Assembly (NCBI GenBank): GCA_035772405.1
Contig: JAYKKM010000218.1
Span: 1-64,000 of the forward strand
Source: Chrysogorgia sp. JL179-B06
Taxonomy: Eukaryota; Cnidaria; Anthozoa; Scleralcyonacea; Chrysogorgiidae
DNA: 64,000 nt
Direction: 5' to 3'
In this document: in pieces, positions 35,941-47,800 of the stretch
How positions within the stretch are numbered: the first letter of the stretch is position 1
How the letters are laid out: every line of letters begins with the position of its first letter
The notes under the pieces: generated by a model
What the model was told of the DNA's origin: nothing
The model's database searches: none
Seen by the model: only the letters and a program-made list of their open reading frames with translations
Made by a program: the position numbers and the translations under genes

Positions 35941-37434
35941 ATGGCAGAAAATACACAAGTGAGAAGAGACAAACAGCGAACTACCACACCACACTTTTCT
36001 AGACAGCCATCCCAGAGTAAAATAAATGAGTTTGCCAATAAATTAGAACAAGCAGGAAAGGCAGAGTATTTAAGACAAGTGGTAGTATCAAATGATTGTC
36101 AGCCATTTGAAAAAGTTCATAATAGCCTTCCATCAAAGAAAAGATGTATTCAATCAAAGGAAAATACATTTGAACAAAATGACTGCAAAATACCATGCAA
36201 ATGGGGTAAAGATAATGAAGCAGAGGCAGTGAAGCAATACCTTCAATTAAAACAGAACCAAGAACACCATGTGAATGTATACTCATATGGTGAATGTATA
36301 ATCATATGGTTTAATTGTCAACCAAACATTTCATTGGTTGGCTGCCAGTCCTGACTTTCTAATTCGTGATATGCAGATACAGGCATCACCTCTTGGTCTT
36401 GGGGAAGTCAAATGCCCATATTCAAAGAGAGAGAACACAATTGAAGAAGCTTGTGTAGATCCCAATTTTTTCCTTGGCATCTCTTATGGTAAAGTATATT
36501 TAAAAAGGAAACATACATACTATTACCAGCTGCAGCGATCCATGGCAACACTATAGTTGCAGCTAAACACAGATAAGTGCAAAGAGATGATCATAGATTT
36601 TAAGAAACAAAAACATTCTTTTGACTCAATATTTGTGGATAGAAAGGAGTTGGAGATTGTCAATCATGCTAAGAGTGACTATTTCTAACACTTCACTTTG
36701 GAACGATCATATCAACGACGTTATAAAGAAGTCCAACAAACGCTTATATTTCATAGTTTTGCTAAAACGTGCAAGCGTACCAACAAAAGACATCATCAGG
36801 TTCTATTACACCTGCATTCCATCATTCTCTTCCAAACTACCTAAGTGACGATCTGGAAAGAGTTTAAAAACGTGTTCTCTCAATTTTATCTCCAGGAGAG
36901 TCGTACCAACAAAATCTGGAGAAATTCCAATTATCGACGCTATTAAATCGGAGGCATGACTTGTGTGACAAATTATTCAAAAATATCATACGTGAACAAT
37001 CACACAAATTACACCAATTACTTCAGCAAAGACACCAACCAAAGTTCCTTGAATTAATACCAAGCACTATCAGAAAACTTTTATTCCATCGATGTGAAGC
37101 CTTAACAATCATAAATTTTAGAGTTTTTAATATATTTTCTTTTGGTATATATTTTACATACACATATTATTATGTACATAGTTTCCATGTATATAGTCTT
37201 ATTCATGCTCTGTTATATAAGTGAATTACGCAATTCAGCTCTAGGGCTGTGATGTAATTACTTTTAATAAACTATCTATCTATCTATCTGCAGTGGAAAG
37301 AAAGAAAATACAAAGAAAGATATTTATGTGGAGAGAGTTTACTTTGACAATGAACTATGGGAAAGAACAGTGGCACCAGAACTAACAAATTTCTATTTTG
37401 ATTATTTATTACCGCATCTGAAGACTTGTTAAAA
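35941..37434 (+). pseudogene. YqaJ-like exonuclease of an ISL2EU-type transposon, split by a LINE
   Basis: The first part (35941-36535) includes WGKDNEAEAVKQYL, then in another frame WLAASPDFLIRD and GLGEVKCPYSK with SYGKVYLKRKHTYYYQLQ. The last is the EVKCP plus Q-x-Y-x-Q signature of YqaJ-family recombinase nucleases. The tail DIYVERVYFDNELWE and FYFDYLLPHL lies at 37318-37434, beyond the inserted LINE. ISL2EU/IS4EU transposons pair a YqaJ protein with a Harbinger-like transposase, as found here in convergent orientation (37617-38325). Several frame shifts make it inactive. Confidence 0.65.
36536..37287 (+). mobile_element. LINE fragment inserted in the YqaJ gene
   Basis: It is flanked by CTGCAG on both sides (36530-36535 and 37288-37293), read as a target duplication. 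Frames resemble the end of a non-LTR reverse transcriptase: NTDKCKEMIIDFKKQ, DHINDVIKKSNKRLYFIVLL, KNIIREQSHKLHQLL. The 3' end is a (CTAT)n microsatellite at 37267-37287. It is 5'-truncated and broken. Confidence 0.7.
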
Positions 37435-37616
37435 CTTCTTTAATTTGAGTTTGGTTTCATTGAACTACAGTATTTTCATAACATTATCAATGGCAATATA
37501 TTGATGTAAATAGAGTACATTAAAATATTTACATGTAACAAATGTTTGGAAATGTAATGTTAAACTATTATATTACATATAAATCATGTTATCTGACGAA
37601 ATCTCTTGGGTCTTAA

Positions 37617-38325
37617 TTATTTTGACTGCTCATCTATTAATGGGGGCAGGAACAACGTTAGATAAGATACAGTCCATATATTGTCTAGTTCTTTTGCCAT
37701 AGTTATTGGAATAACTTGGTGTAGAATTCTGAAATTCTTTATTCTCGCAATAGCTCTTTCCACATGAACCCGGACTGAGGCTATTTTCCTTGTGGAGGTT
37801 TCCTCTTCAAGTGTTAGCTGGTCTTTCCCATTTAAACATGGAGGGATATTTAACGTTATCACAGCAGGAAGATCACTCTCAATGTCAAAACCACGATCTG
37901 CCATTATCTGAACTCCTGCTTCAAGAAGATTTAAGATCCCACAATCTTTCATAATTTTTTTATCACTAGTTCTACCTGCATATAGACTAGAGACAAAACT
38001 TGGGTATCCCTTTGGCAGTATTGTGATGTTTGTAAGAGGGAAAAGTAACAGATTGACTTCTGCAGGATGATGGCATTTCTATTAAAAACTCTGTGCAGTC
38101 TATAATTACTCTAGTTGCTGGAAAGTTTTGTTTAAAACAAGCAGGCATATTCGCGAATTTTCTGGTGGGCCAAATTGGCAGTACACGGAGTTGCTGGTGC
38201 AACTCATCCAGGTAATAAAGATGTGCCAACTTGGTGGAACAGTAAGTTTTACATGTTGCAACGCTTATTGGAGCAACAACGAGCCCATCGTTCAATTTGC
38301 AAGTGATTACTCGTCCGTAGCCCAC
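37617..38325 (-). pseudogene. DDE transposase of an ISL2EU/Harbinger-like transposon
   Basis: The N-terminal half (38325-37987) carries PIWPTRKFANMPACFKQNF and the first catalytic Asp in RVIIDCTEF. The C-terminal half (37952-37617) carries the second Asp in MADRGFDIES and the Glu in VRVHVERAIARIKNFRIL. The two halves lie in different frames, with the break near 37960-37985. This is the DDE_4-type nuclease family. Together with the YqaJ gene it identifies the element type. Confidence 0.75.
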
Positions 38326-39080
38326 TCACTGCAAACTTTGTGGATTTTGAAAAGCTAGTTGCTCTCCATTTGAAGCATCAACCAAGAAGTGTTCGAAAAA
38401 ACCGAATCCATGGGAATGGTAATCCCACATGTCTTAATGCTGTTACAGAAACTTGACAAACTCTCAGTCTCGACATCTGTTTCAGGGCTTGGTACCGTGA
38501 TCGACGAACTCAAAACGTCAATGGAAACAAGGCTTGCAGAAATAGAATCCCATCAAAATATGGTACTGGCGACTATTTGATCATCGGAGTTTAACTTGGT
38601 AAATGATTGTAGCAAGTGCATGAAACCCCGGCTACGTTGTTTTCGTTTAAAGTGCCCATAACCCCTATTTTTAGTTTTCCAAGCAGTAGATCCAAAATTA
38701 ACTGAATAGTTCCTTCACGGTTTTTTATTTGGACCATTGCTTTCGATGATATAGACACTTTAAGTATGCTATTAGTAAGAAAAAACCCACAAATTAAAGG
38801 GAACTGGGACGAGCAAGGTAAGGACGCATATTATGCAACAAGTATCACCACAATATAGACAGTGTGTTTTCTTTGCCATGTTTGGCTACTCAACATCTTT
38901 TTAAAAATGTCAGACAGCAGCTCAGAGTCAAAGAATAGCTAAAATAAGATTCAGATGTTTACTATATTCCGAATTATGCGATTGAAGATGAGTTTGATGT
39001 GCCAGGGCAGAAGCAGAGTTTACAACAACAAGGCTAGAGGATGCCAACAAGTATGCATACACTGATGAACCTCGTATTAG
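38326..39080. other. Gap with no supported gene
   Basis: A 63-codon frame at 38389-38580 with a heptad-like stretch (LDKLSVSTSVSGLGTVIDEL) may be coding remnant of the transposon or host. No motif is recognised. Confidence 0.35.
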
Positions 39081-39305
39081 ATTTATCACTCTTTGGTGAA
39101 CGGAATACCCCAACAGGCTAGAAGCCCAATTGATAGGGGTTCAGAGGGCCTACGATTTAAGGTCGTTATCCGAGAAGACCCGAAAGTCTTACCATTTGCT
39201 GATATTATTGCAAAGGCAGTACTTTCTCCTCGATTATTTTTAAGACCCTGAGTCTCCCAGCTCATAGACATGTGTGGTAACCACTAGACCACAACAGCTG
39301 GTCTC
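39081..39305 (-). repeat. tRNA-derived SINE remnant
   Basis: On the minus strand it begins near GACCAGCTGTTGTGGTCTAG, whose TGGTCTAGTGG matches a Pol III A box. It continues GGGAGACTCAGGGTCTT and AAGACTTTCGGGTCTTCTCG, words I associate with multicopy invertebrate SINEs. The B box is decayed. Confidence 0.45.
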
Positions 39306-40237
39306 TCATTGCAAATGAAGAATGGATCTGAGAATATAACAAACAGATAAGAGATCAACAAAGGGAGAAAGGAGTTACAACGAAGACTCGATAGTCCCGA
39401 GTCACTACAATCGTGGTAAGTTTACATGTAATACTAAATTTATAATAACGAGAATACTCATGTTCATATTAAAAACGACTTTGTCAAAAGAAACAAAAAA
39501 AAACATGACAGGTCTTGTGATTATCAATGTGCGCTATTTTACTTTTTAAGGTTCAAGTGTGGCAATTGTGCCATCCCTGAATCCTCCGCAGGCTCTTAAT
39601 CGGGAGTGGGCAGGTAGGGCGGTGCAGGCTAGCAATAGAGTGCCAGCAATGGTTGATGGGAAGGCGATAAATGAAAAATTTAGAGCCTGCGAAATCGTGT
39701 GATTTCGTTTTACTGCGAGACCGTTTTACTAGCTTCTCGAGTGACGTTATAACGGCATAATATATTGTATTTGATAATCGATATATACACTGTACAGGTG
39801 GAAATCATTCAAACTCGGGTACGTCGGCAGTAATAATAGCACATAGCAATATAATATAATACATCACTCATCACCCACCCTTGTTTACAGCTTTTTATGA
39901 CAACGTTACGCCTCCATAGTTATACAATTTAAACTCTATTTTGTCATTGTTTGAACTGGAATAATTTACTATATCCTACATATTTCCTCTACAAAGCATA
40001 CTAATATTCATATCAAGCAAAAGTGTACCGGTATTTTGGCAATAGCGTGTGTTATGTTCATGCGAATAATTTAAAAATTGTCATCGAACTATAATATTTT
40101 ACCTTTAAATCTTTGATTTAAATGTCATCCACAAGTATTTATATTGTCAGACCAATATTGCATTGGCACACTGCAAGTCTCATTTGCTGATCTCTATATA
40201 TAGAGATTAGTGGCCATTACAGAGAACTCCATTTTGG
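39306..40237. other. Gap with no supported gene
   Basis: AT-rich. A TCTATATATAGAGAT palindromic TATA-like element at 40191-40205 lies shortly before the next open frame. Confidence 0.4.
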
Positions 40238-40498
40238 ATGCAAGATTTCCCAGTTGTTTCTCCCCTTCCAATCGTTCCTCGCGCCTCTTCCTCTCAAATC
40301 GCCAGCTCTCCTAATTTGTACGCGAGCGACTGGGGACGAGGCACGTCCGTCCAACATTTCGAAAATCCTTACGAGTGTAATTGCTCCCAGGAAATAGACA
40401 ATTGTATGACTTTGCTCACTGATGAATTGGTTTTACAAGATGCCTCACAACCGCCATCATGTATAACTAACACCCTGGATTTCAACCAGTCTGCTTAG
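40238..40498 (+). CDS. Unrecognised 86-codon frame with TATA-like upstream
   Basis: It starts MQDFPVVSPLPIVPRASSSQ and is Ser/Pro-rich, then Cys/Asp-containing, ending TLDFNQSA. It is preceded by CTATATATAGAG 35-45 bp upstream and CCATTTTGG just before the ATG. It could be a small gene or a first exon; no family recognised. Confidence 0.3.
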   Translation: MQDFPVVSPLPIVPRASSSQIASSPNLYASDWGRGTSVQHFENPYECNCSQEIDNCMTLLTDELVLQDASQPPSCITNTLDFNQSA

Positions 40499-40904
40499 AG
40501 AAGTGGTCTTTGAGAACTTGGCCCATAAATAACAAGTCTAGATCGAGGAATATATAAACAAAGGGGTTCAGAAGCGTGGTAAGAATCGTAACTAAAATAT
40601 CTAAACTCTTTAGTTATTGACATTTGTTATGCAACTCAATTGCTTTACATAATATGAAATTTCATTGTTTTTTAGTTTCCTTCACAGTGTTGCATATAGG
40701 AAATTTACCTATTTAATTCATGGCTATATTGATGAAAAAAGGGCATTCACCTTTTCTCATATTGCATTATATGCACAAGCTGAAAAGGAACAGTTTTCGA
40801 AGCTTCGAACAGGCTTCGAAGATATATATATATATATATATGATAAAATAAATGGTTTGAATCTAATCTAAAAACTTTATTACTAAATTTTTAAGTCACT
40901 ATGA

Positions 40905-41165
40905 CCTTCATCAGAGTTACAAATATAAAATATGTACAATGCCAAGTTCTAAAAATAAACGTTCTTATTGTTTACTCCCTGTTCTAAAATTTGCACATAG
41001 TTAGGATGTATGTCATGCCCCATAGATTCTGCATGATGTCTAATTGCAGATTAATTTTGTGATCTTGTGCCAGGTTTATGTTCTGCTCCCCGAGAAATCC
41101 ATGATCCTTTGCTCTGGCCAACGTACGAAAAAGGGCACGAATTACACTGTACTTTATATATAATA
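40905..41165 (-). mobile_element. Penelope-like GIY-YIG remnant
   Basis: The minus strand reads KVQCNSCPFSYVGQSKGSW, SRGAEHKPGTRSQN, then a stop, and HHAESMGHDIHPNYVQILEQ. The C-x2-C...YVG core is that of the GIY-YIG domain at the end of Penelope-like elements. A second copy lies at 59825-60130. Confidence 0.5.
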
Positions 41166-41256
41166 CATTTTACTTATATATATATATGTGTGTGTGTATG
41201 TATGTGTGTATACACATGTATATGTGTATATATATGTGTGTGTATGTATATATATT
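41164..41256. repeat. TA/TG microsatellite
   Basis: Interrupted (TA)n, (TG)n and TATG runs. A purer (TA)n tract lies at about 40822-40841. Confidence 0.8.
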
Positions 41257-41424
41257 GAGTTAGGCTAGTTATTGCGTGTTTTACTAAAATTTTCAAGATC
41301 AAAGTGTCGAATCTGGCTGAGAAAATCTAACTTAAAGTTTATGGAAACTAGGATGTATATAGATTAATTTAACATTTTAATAAAACGAATGTTCATGGTG
41401 GAGGAAAATTATTTATGTGTTAGT

Positions 41425-41570
41425 TGAACCATGTATATTTTTCGGACAATCAGTCACATTCTTGTTGCCTTTCATAGGTTGCTTGCAAAATGTGGCTTTG
41501 ACCTTGCAGAGGCACTCCTTGGTTGTGTTGAAGGAATAGCTGTAGTGTAACCAAAAGTCTGGAAAAAGTT
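41425..41570 (-). mobile_element. Fragment of the MULE-type element found at 62-63.5 kb
   Basis: AACCATGTATATTTTT.GGACAATCAGTCAC and TTGGTTGTGTTGAAGGAA.AG match 63453-63535 closely. Only the end region is present. Confidence 0.5.
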
Positions 41571-42149
41571 ATACAAAACACATATGGTGGGTAGAGGCTA
41601 TTTCAGCATGTAAACATGCAAACAAAAGTCTAAACGGAAGCCAATATATATCCAATTACTGAAAATTGTATTATCGAATGGCTAAGCTCGCTGTTAATAT
41701 CGTACAAGTGAATATGAAGTGAATATATATATGTGTATTTATACATATTATATGTGAATATACATATTTAACATTCTGCATAATAAAAATAATGTAAACA
41801 ACTTTTCAGGTTAGACCGGCGTTTTTATGTGTGAAAGCTAAAGTGACGAAATGGCAGAGAGCCGCAAGCAAAAACCATACGCCAATTAAGTATAGTATGT
41901 ATTAGACTTTGCTGCATTTCGCACAAATTTCTATAGGGGTTTATAAACTCTCTGCAGAACCAACGTGGCCTTGTTCTTTTAATATTCTCAGTCCAGCCAA
42001 TCAAGGCCCATTCTAAACGTCGAACTTATCATGTGCCGAACCTAATACACATTAAGTTCGACCTCGGTTGCATACATCGAACTTAATCTTCGTTGCGAAC
42101 ATTCGTTTGTCATGGTCAGTGGTCACATAATGAGTCGCATGAGGCAATT

Positions 42150-42640
42150 CCAAAATGGCGAAAGTGAACAGACGAAGTATGAGGCAGAAAAACAGGAAAA
42201 TCGCACTTATCAAGACCATGTTTGAACATGCAAGGAGACGTCGTCGTTCATGACGTCGTCTTACACGGAATATTGGTTGGTGGAGAGTTATATGGCAAAC
42301 ATATACTGATGCGAGATTTAAGAAAACTTTCAGAGTTTCGCGTGGAACATTCACTTTCATCCTCGATCGAATAAAAATGTACTCGAGCGCCAAAATGTGG
42401 TTGAAGAGGCCATTCCACCTGAGCTGAGATTAGCTATTTGTCTGTACCGTTTGGGGAGAGGTTATACGATAGCTGAAATGTCAGGTCTTGGATTGTCAAC
42501 CGTATGTGCCATAACCAAAGACGTTCTTCATATTTTTTGTGCTATTTTCTCCGTCAATTTTAATCCAATGTTGCCGTTTTACTTCGAGGGAGAATTTGGC
42601 TCAACGTCGAATTGTTTTGAACTAATTCATCCATAGTAAT
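42150..42640 (+). pseudogene. N-terminal part of a PIF/Harbinger transposase
   Basis: Two frames contain KKTFRVSRGTFTFILDRI and then VVEEAIPPELRLAICLYRLG, YTIAEMSGLGLSTVCAITKD. These are the helix-turn-helix region of HARBI1-like nucleases. A TGA at about 42250, a frame change near 42395, and an abrupt loss of homology after 42545 show it is dead and lacks the catalytic domain. Upstream, repeated TCGAACTTA words (42018-42090) may be remains of its terminal region. Confidence 0.6.
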
Positions 42641-42960
42641 TTGTTTACTTTCGAGATCGTCGGCCATCTTCTGATTTTCGACCTTCATGGCTTCTTCCAT
42701 CGTCTATTGCAATTTGGATATTTGTGCCGTGGCGTTCCTTTCATATCGCTGTTGTTTTTCCTCGATTTCACTTAGGCGAACGAGAATTATTTCGAACTTT
42801 TGTTCAAGTTCAGTTTGGTCAAGTTCAGTTTGGTCAAAGCCTTCCACATTTGTCACAGGGTTGGTGAAGGAAGTGGTGGCAACTCGGCGTCTTCCACGTG
42901 TTCGTAAGCTGTGTTTACATTGGCTTCGATTTCTTCAATGCGTGCTTTCGAACAACATCC
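42600..42960 (-). pseudogene. Coiled-coil remnant
   Basis: The minus strand carries a heptad-rich stretch (RLSEIEEKQQRYERNATAQI, then MEEAMKVENQKMADDLESKQ) with one internal stop. It faces the Harbinger fragment, so it may be a tail of another transposon gene. Family unknown. Confidence 0.35.
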
Positions 42961-43084
42961 AATAGCTTGCCATTTACATCTTGGGTGACAGCAAATATTT
43001 TTACTTTTTGGTCCATACCATTTGAAGCCCAATTCCTCGTTGGAAAAGGATTTTACTAAGCCACCCGGTGCCAGCCATTTACCC

Positions 43085-43258
43085 CGTCAGATCAATCTCG
43101 TTCCCAGAGCCTGCGTTCCCCCTGACCTGCGGGGGGAAACTGAGACTCTGGGATAATCCATCGCCGGAAAAACATGGTTCCGGTTACGAAAAGCGCATGC
43201 GTGACAATAAACCGGGAGGCCTACGAACAAGCATTTTCTTTGCTTTCGGCATAAACAG
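43085..43258. repeat. Unclassified repeat with CCCAGAG/CTCTGGG ends
   Basis: The segment CGTTCCCAGAGCCTGCG...ACTGAGACTCTGGGA includes an inverted pair and a CCCCCTGACCTGCGGGGGG hairpin. I associate such words with anthozoan MITEs, but the limits are not clear. Confidence 0.35.
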
Positions 43259-43260
43259 TA

Positions 43261-43635
43261 GGGACTTTAAGATCTAAGATTTAAGATCGGCAACCTAGGA
43301 TGGGGAAGTCGTTCAAACAAAAGAATCTTCATGCGAAACAATAAGAATGAATAATTTTTATTCCCAAGAGTAATTTCAATGCCGTTCTAGTTCTGTTTAC
43401 AACGCCACTGAGAGCATTTTCACGTCTTTAGGACGACGGTAACTCGCGGAGAGATGAGACTAAGACTGACACTATAATCGTTTTTAGGAATATTGAAGCG
43501 TTTTGGAGATCATAAAACAAACTTGGAGTGTCAAATACGCTAGTCAATCGACCGTGGTTTCATTCAAATGCTAAAATTTGTATTGCTTTCACTGCCGTCG
43601 CCGTCCTAGGTTGCCGTCGTAGATCTTAAAGTCCC
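43261..43635. mobile_element. 375-bp MITE with TA target, next to the RecQ start
   Basis: Termini GGGACTTTAAGATCTA and TAGATCTTAAAGTCCC are inverted, and TA flanks both sides (43259-43260 and 43636-43637). Inner words CGGCAACCTAGGA/TCCTAGGTTGCCG extend the inverted repeat. It ends 4 bp before the RecQ ATG, so it supplies the 5' leader or promoter context of that gene. Confidence 0.75.
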
Positions 43636-43639
43636 TATT

Positions 43640-44385
43640 ATGTCGGATGGGAACGAGATTGTGTCGGACGAGGATATTGATATTTTTCATGCAGCTTTAG
43701 AAAAGTATTCACAGAAACTGAACAAAGGGGATAATGTGATAAAGGAGCATCGATATGAAGCATTCAAGAGCATAGTCGTCCGAGGAAAAGACACAGTTTG
43801 CATTATGCTGACCGGCTATGGAAAGTCGCTAATATACCAGCTTCTTCCTTTCATGTTTGATAGTTGCTTGTCTAGTGAAAATGACAGCCTATCAACTTTT
43901 TCTGTCGTAGTGATTTCACCATTGAATGCCCTCATGATAGACCAAATTAGTAAGTTGAAAGAATACGTAGATGTCAGCGTACTGAAGGCAAGCAGGGAAC
44001 CTAGCAAACAGACAACGAAAGGTGGAGTATCTAGTTTATATGAGCAGATTGTCCTGCCAAGCCAAATTATATTCGCCCACCCAGAAACCCTAATAGAAGA
44101 TAGAAAGGTCTTCCAAAACATTTTGAAATCGAAGGGATATCAAGATCGTGTGAAAGCCATTGTTGTTGACGAAGCTCATCTTGTAGAAGAATGGTAAGAA
44201 AATGTTCTGAGACTCTTGATTAAAATCATTAAATTTCCCCTTTTCATGTTTCTGTGATTCTAATTGCAACATATCTTCTTTCAAAATATTGCGTATTTAT
44301 TTGAACCAGTGATGATTTAATAGGATAATGATGATGATAACTGAACGTTATTTTCATTTTATATTAGGAAGAATTTTAGACCTTG
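43640..44385 (+). pseudogene. RecQ-like helicase gene, exon 1 and start of exon 2
   Basis: Exon 1 (43640-44193) ends at a GTAAGA donor. Exon 2 begins after ATATTAG at 44368. Motifs seen: EHRYEAFKSIVVRGKD, motif I LTGYGKSLIYQLLPF, motif Ia VVISPLNALMIDQISKL, FAHPETLIED, motif II VDEAHLVEEW, and at the start of exon 2 NFRP. After 18 bases exon 2 is broken by the LTR retrotransposon, and the coding sequence resumes at 57632. A 3'->5' DNA helicase function is known for the family. This copy is disrupted. Multicopy RecQ-like genes of this type occur in cnidarians, so it may itself be mobile-element linked. Confidence 0.75.
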
Positions 44386-44761
44386 TGTGACCACAGTCCA
44401 TCGACGTGGTTATAAAGAGTCTTTAATAATACTGATTTCCTCTTGGAAAACGTAAAACTGAAACAAATACAAGTGAACATTCGATACATGCGATACAAAA
44501 GTACAAAAGGCGAATACATAAATACGAAGCGTACAAATATAACAAATACACAGAAAAGGTTGGCCTAATAACATTGATAACGTCTCTACTAGTACCTTGT
44601 GCAGCTCCTAGCTTGCTGAAACGACTATATTGACACATAAGTTCGCAGACGGTAACGAGAAACTCTTCGCTATCAAGTTCTAACTGTAGTCGCCCGTCAC
44701 ATGATTAACATTTCGCGCGTAAACATAAGCTCGCGAGGGAACTGGGCTGACTAAAGTCACA
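44386..44761 (-). repeat. 3' LTR of the BEL/Pao element
   Basis: It starts TGTGACCACAG and ends ACTAAAGTCACA on the plus strand. It is identical to the other LTR except for about three substitutions. Confidence 0.95.
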
Positions 44762-44852
44762 TGGCTCCCTACAGTGGGTATCCACTGTATAAACAAAATA
44801 AACTGTAACGATTACTATAGTCTTAATCTTTATCATCATCTTCATTTCTTCA

Positions 44853-47800
44853 CTATTTCATAATACAATCAGGCTCCTCGATGGGGCATTCCCGGTCTCT
44901 TGGCTGTATTAAAACCAACTTCTGAACCGGTCGCTCTAGATACTGTTTTTCATGTAGCCTCTTGCCTTGCTTGTCAAGGTGAGTCGTTGCTAGGGATAGC
45001 TTGACGCTTCGTACAAGGCCATCATCGCTTGGAAAGGTCTCGTGAACCCTAGCCAACCTCCACTGGTTCCTCGGCTGTTTCTCATCCGTCACTAGCACTA
45101 TGTCATCCACCTGCAGGTTCCGCCTCGGCTTAGTCCACTTCTTTCGGATTTGGAGGGATTGAAGGTACTCCTTCCGCCATCTCGTCCAAAACTGGTTTGC
45201 TAAGTGTTGGACTCTTTGCCAGCTCTTGCGCAAGTACATATCTTCCCTTTGGAACACACCAGGAGGTGGCATAAGAACCTTCGTCTTCATTGTAAGAAGA
45301 TGGTTGGGTGTTAACGGATCTGGCTGTTCCGGAGATGTCGAGTCGCTCACAGAAAGAGGACGTGAGTTGATTATTCCTTGTACTTCTTTCATTAGGGTAC
45401 GGAAGCTCTCATCATCCAGTTGAGTTCCTGACTCTTCTAGTAATGCTCCTAGAACACTGCGGACTGTCCGTATTTGTCGCTCCCATACGCCGCCCATATG
45501 GCTAGCCGCAGGGACATTCATCTTGAACTCTATCCAATCGCAGTTCTCTTTCATCAGATGATTGTGCACTTTCTCTTGATCCATTTCCTCCAGTGCTTGC
45601 TTTAACTCTCCTTTCGCTCCGACAAAGTTCGTACCTCGATCAGACCGTATTTGACGAATTGGACCACGCGCTGCGAGGAATCTTCTTAGAGCATTGATGA
45701 ATGAATCTGCTTCTAGTGAATTAGCTGTTTCGATGTGGATTGCTCGAGAGGCCATGCAGGTGAACAAAACCCCGTATCGTTTGATTTCCTTGCGTCTCTC
45801 CTTGATCGTGAAAGGGCCAAAGTAATCCACGGCGCTATACGTGAACGGTGGAGCTGGCTCCATGCGATCATCTGGAAGATCTGCCATCTTCTGTTGTTGC
45901 ACTTGGGCACGCAGCCTCTTACAGACCGTGCACTTTGAGATATAATTAGATACAGCTGAAATACCACCAATCACCCAATAGCCACGTTGTCGAACTTCGT
46001 TGTGAGTCATACCGAGGCCCTGGTGCTTCGCGGTCTGATGGCAAAACTGTATGATCAACTCCGTGATGTGAGACTTCCGCGGGAGGATGACTGGATGCTT
46101 TACACCTTCTGGTATATTTGCCCTTCTGAGTCGACCACCAACTCGTAAGATTCCACTCCCGTCCAAATATGGATCCAATCTGTAAAGACTGCTAGTCTTC
46201 TTCATATGGTTGTTTCGCAACTTGGCATCATTTCTATCCAAGTGTTCGCCATCGACCTTCGACTTACTCAGTATTTCTATCTCTTCTTTGAAGTGTTCAT
46301 ATTGGAGACAACGAATGAGCTCCAGTTCAGCCATTCCTATCTCATCTACGTTTACTCTGCACTAATCAGCGTTGTGTTTTAGTGGTTTCGTCAACCTTCG
46401 TGCTCTTAACTTGTTCTTCATTCTCTTAACTTGTTCTTCATTCTCAAACAAACTGCAACAGCCGTCTTAGCCCTGAACCAATCGGAAAACCGAGCCAGTC
46501 TGGAAGTTTCGAAGTGATCTGGGAAACCCTGCTTGACCTGTGTTGCTAGAACAGATACCGTCTTCACTTCTGGGTCGTTTGGATCTGTCTGTGGGTCCAA
46601 GGTTTCTTCTAACGGCGCAACAACATCGTCCCATAAGAATTCAGGACCTTTCAACCAGCGCGACCCTTCCACTAGCTGACGTGCTGTAATACCACGCGAG
46701 GCATCATCCGCCGGGTTCAGTTCGGATGCTTATAGTGCCACTGTTCAGGCTTGGTGCTGTCATGTATCTCCTGCACACGATTGGCTACATATACATGAAA
46801 GCGCTTGGCGTTGTTGTTGATATAGCCTAGTACTACTTGGCTATCTGTCCAAAAGTGTTCTATGATGTCTGGGTAGTGGAGTTCGCGTTCTAACCACTGG
46901 CTTATCCTGACTGAGATGACAGCTGCTGTGAGTTCGAGACGCGGTATTGTGACTGCTTTCAGCGGAGCCACTCTGGCCTTTCCTATGACGAATGAGCAAC
47001 ACACCTTCTTTTGCTTATCCTTCAAACGGATGTAACTGCATTGCCCATATCCTTTCTGGCTTGCATCAGAGAAATGGTGCATTTCAGCACTCTCAACATC
47101 TCCAAATTCCTCAGGCTTGTAGCACCTTTGAATCTTCAGTTCCCCAAGGAGTCGTAGTTCATCACGCCACTGCTCCCACATTCGCTTTAACTTCTCCGGA
47201 ATCGGATCATCCCATTCGGCGTTTTCCCGGCAGAGTTCTTGAAGAATTTGCTTTCTGGTTAGAATCAATGGGGCAACAAACCCCAAGGGGTCATATACAG
47301 AGCTCACGGTGGACAGTATACCCCTGCGAGTAAGTGGGCGGTCTTAACGACGATTCTAAATTCAAAACAGTCAAGTTCTACGCACCATACGATGCCTAGG
47401 GTTCGTTCCACTGGCAATGGGTCCCGTTTCAGGTCCAAGCCTTGTAGTCCTTTGGCTCGATCGTTCACTGGGATTGCTTGGATAACTTCCTTTGAATTAC
47501 TGACGAACTTGTGAAGCCTAAGGCCGGCCTTCTTGCAAAGCATCTTACTGTTCTTGATCAACTTTATAGCAGCTGATGGTTCACTCACCGACTTTAACCC
47601 ATCATCGACATAGAAGCTGCTACTGCTCCAAATTCTGGTTCGCCGTCATCTGCTGCTTTCTTAAAGGCGTAGTTGGCACATCCGGGGGACGAGACAGCAC
47701 CAAAAAGGTGAACTTTCATGCGATACTCATCGGGTTCCGCTTCGATGTTACCGTCCTTCCACCACAGGAATCTGAGAAGATCCCGATTCTCTTCATTTAC

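Noticed and set aside
39240..39305. Possible functional tRNA gene
   Set aside because: Only the A box is clear; cloverleaf stems and B box are decayed, so a SINE remnant is more likely.
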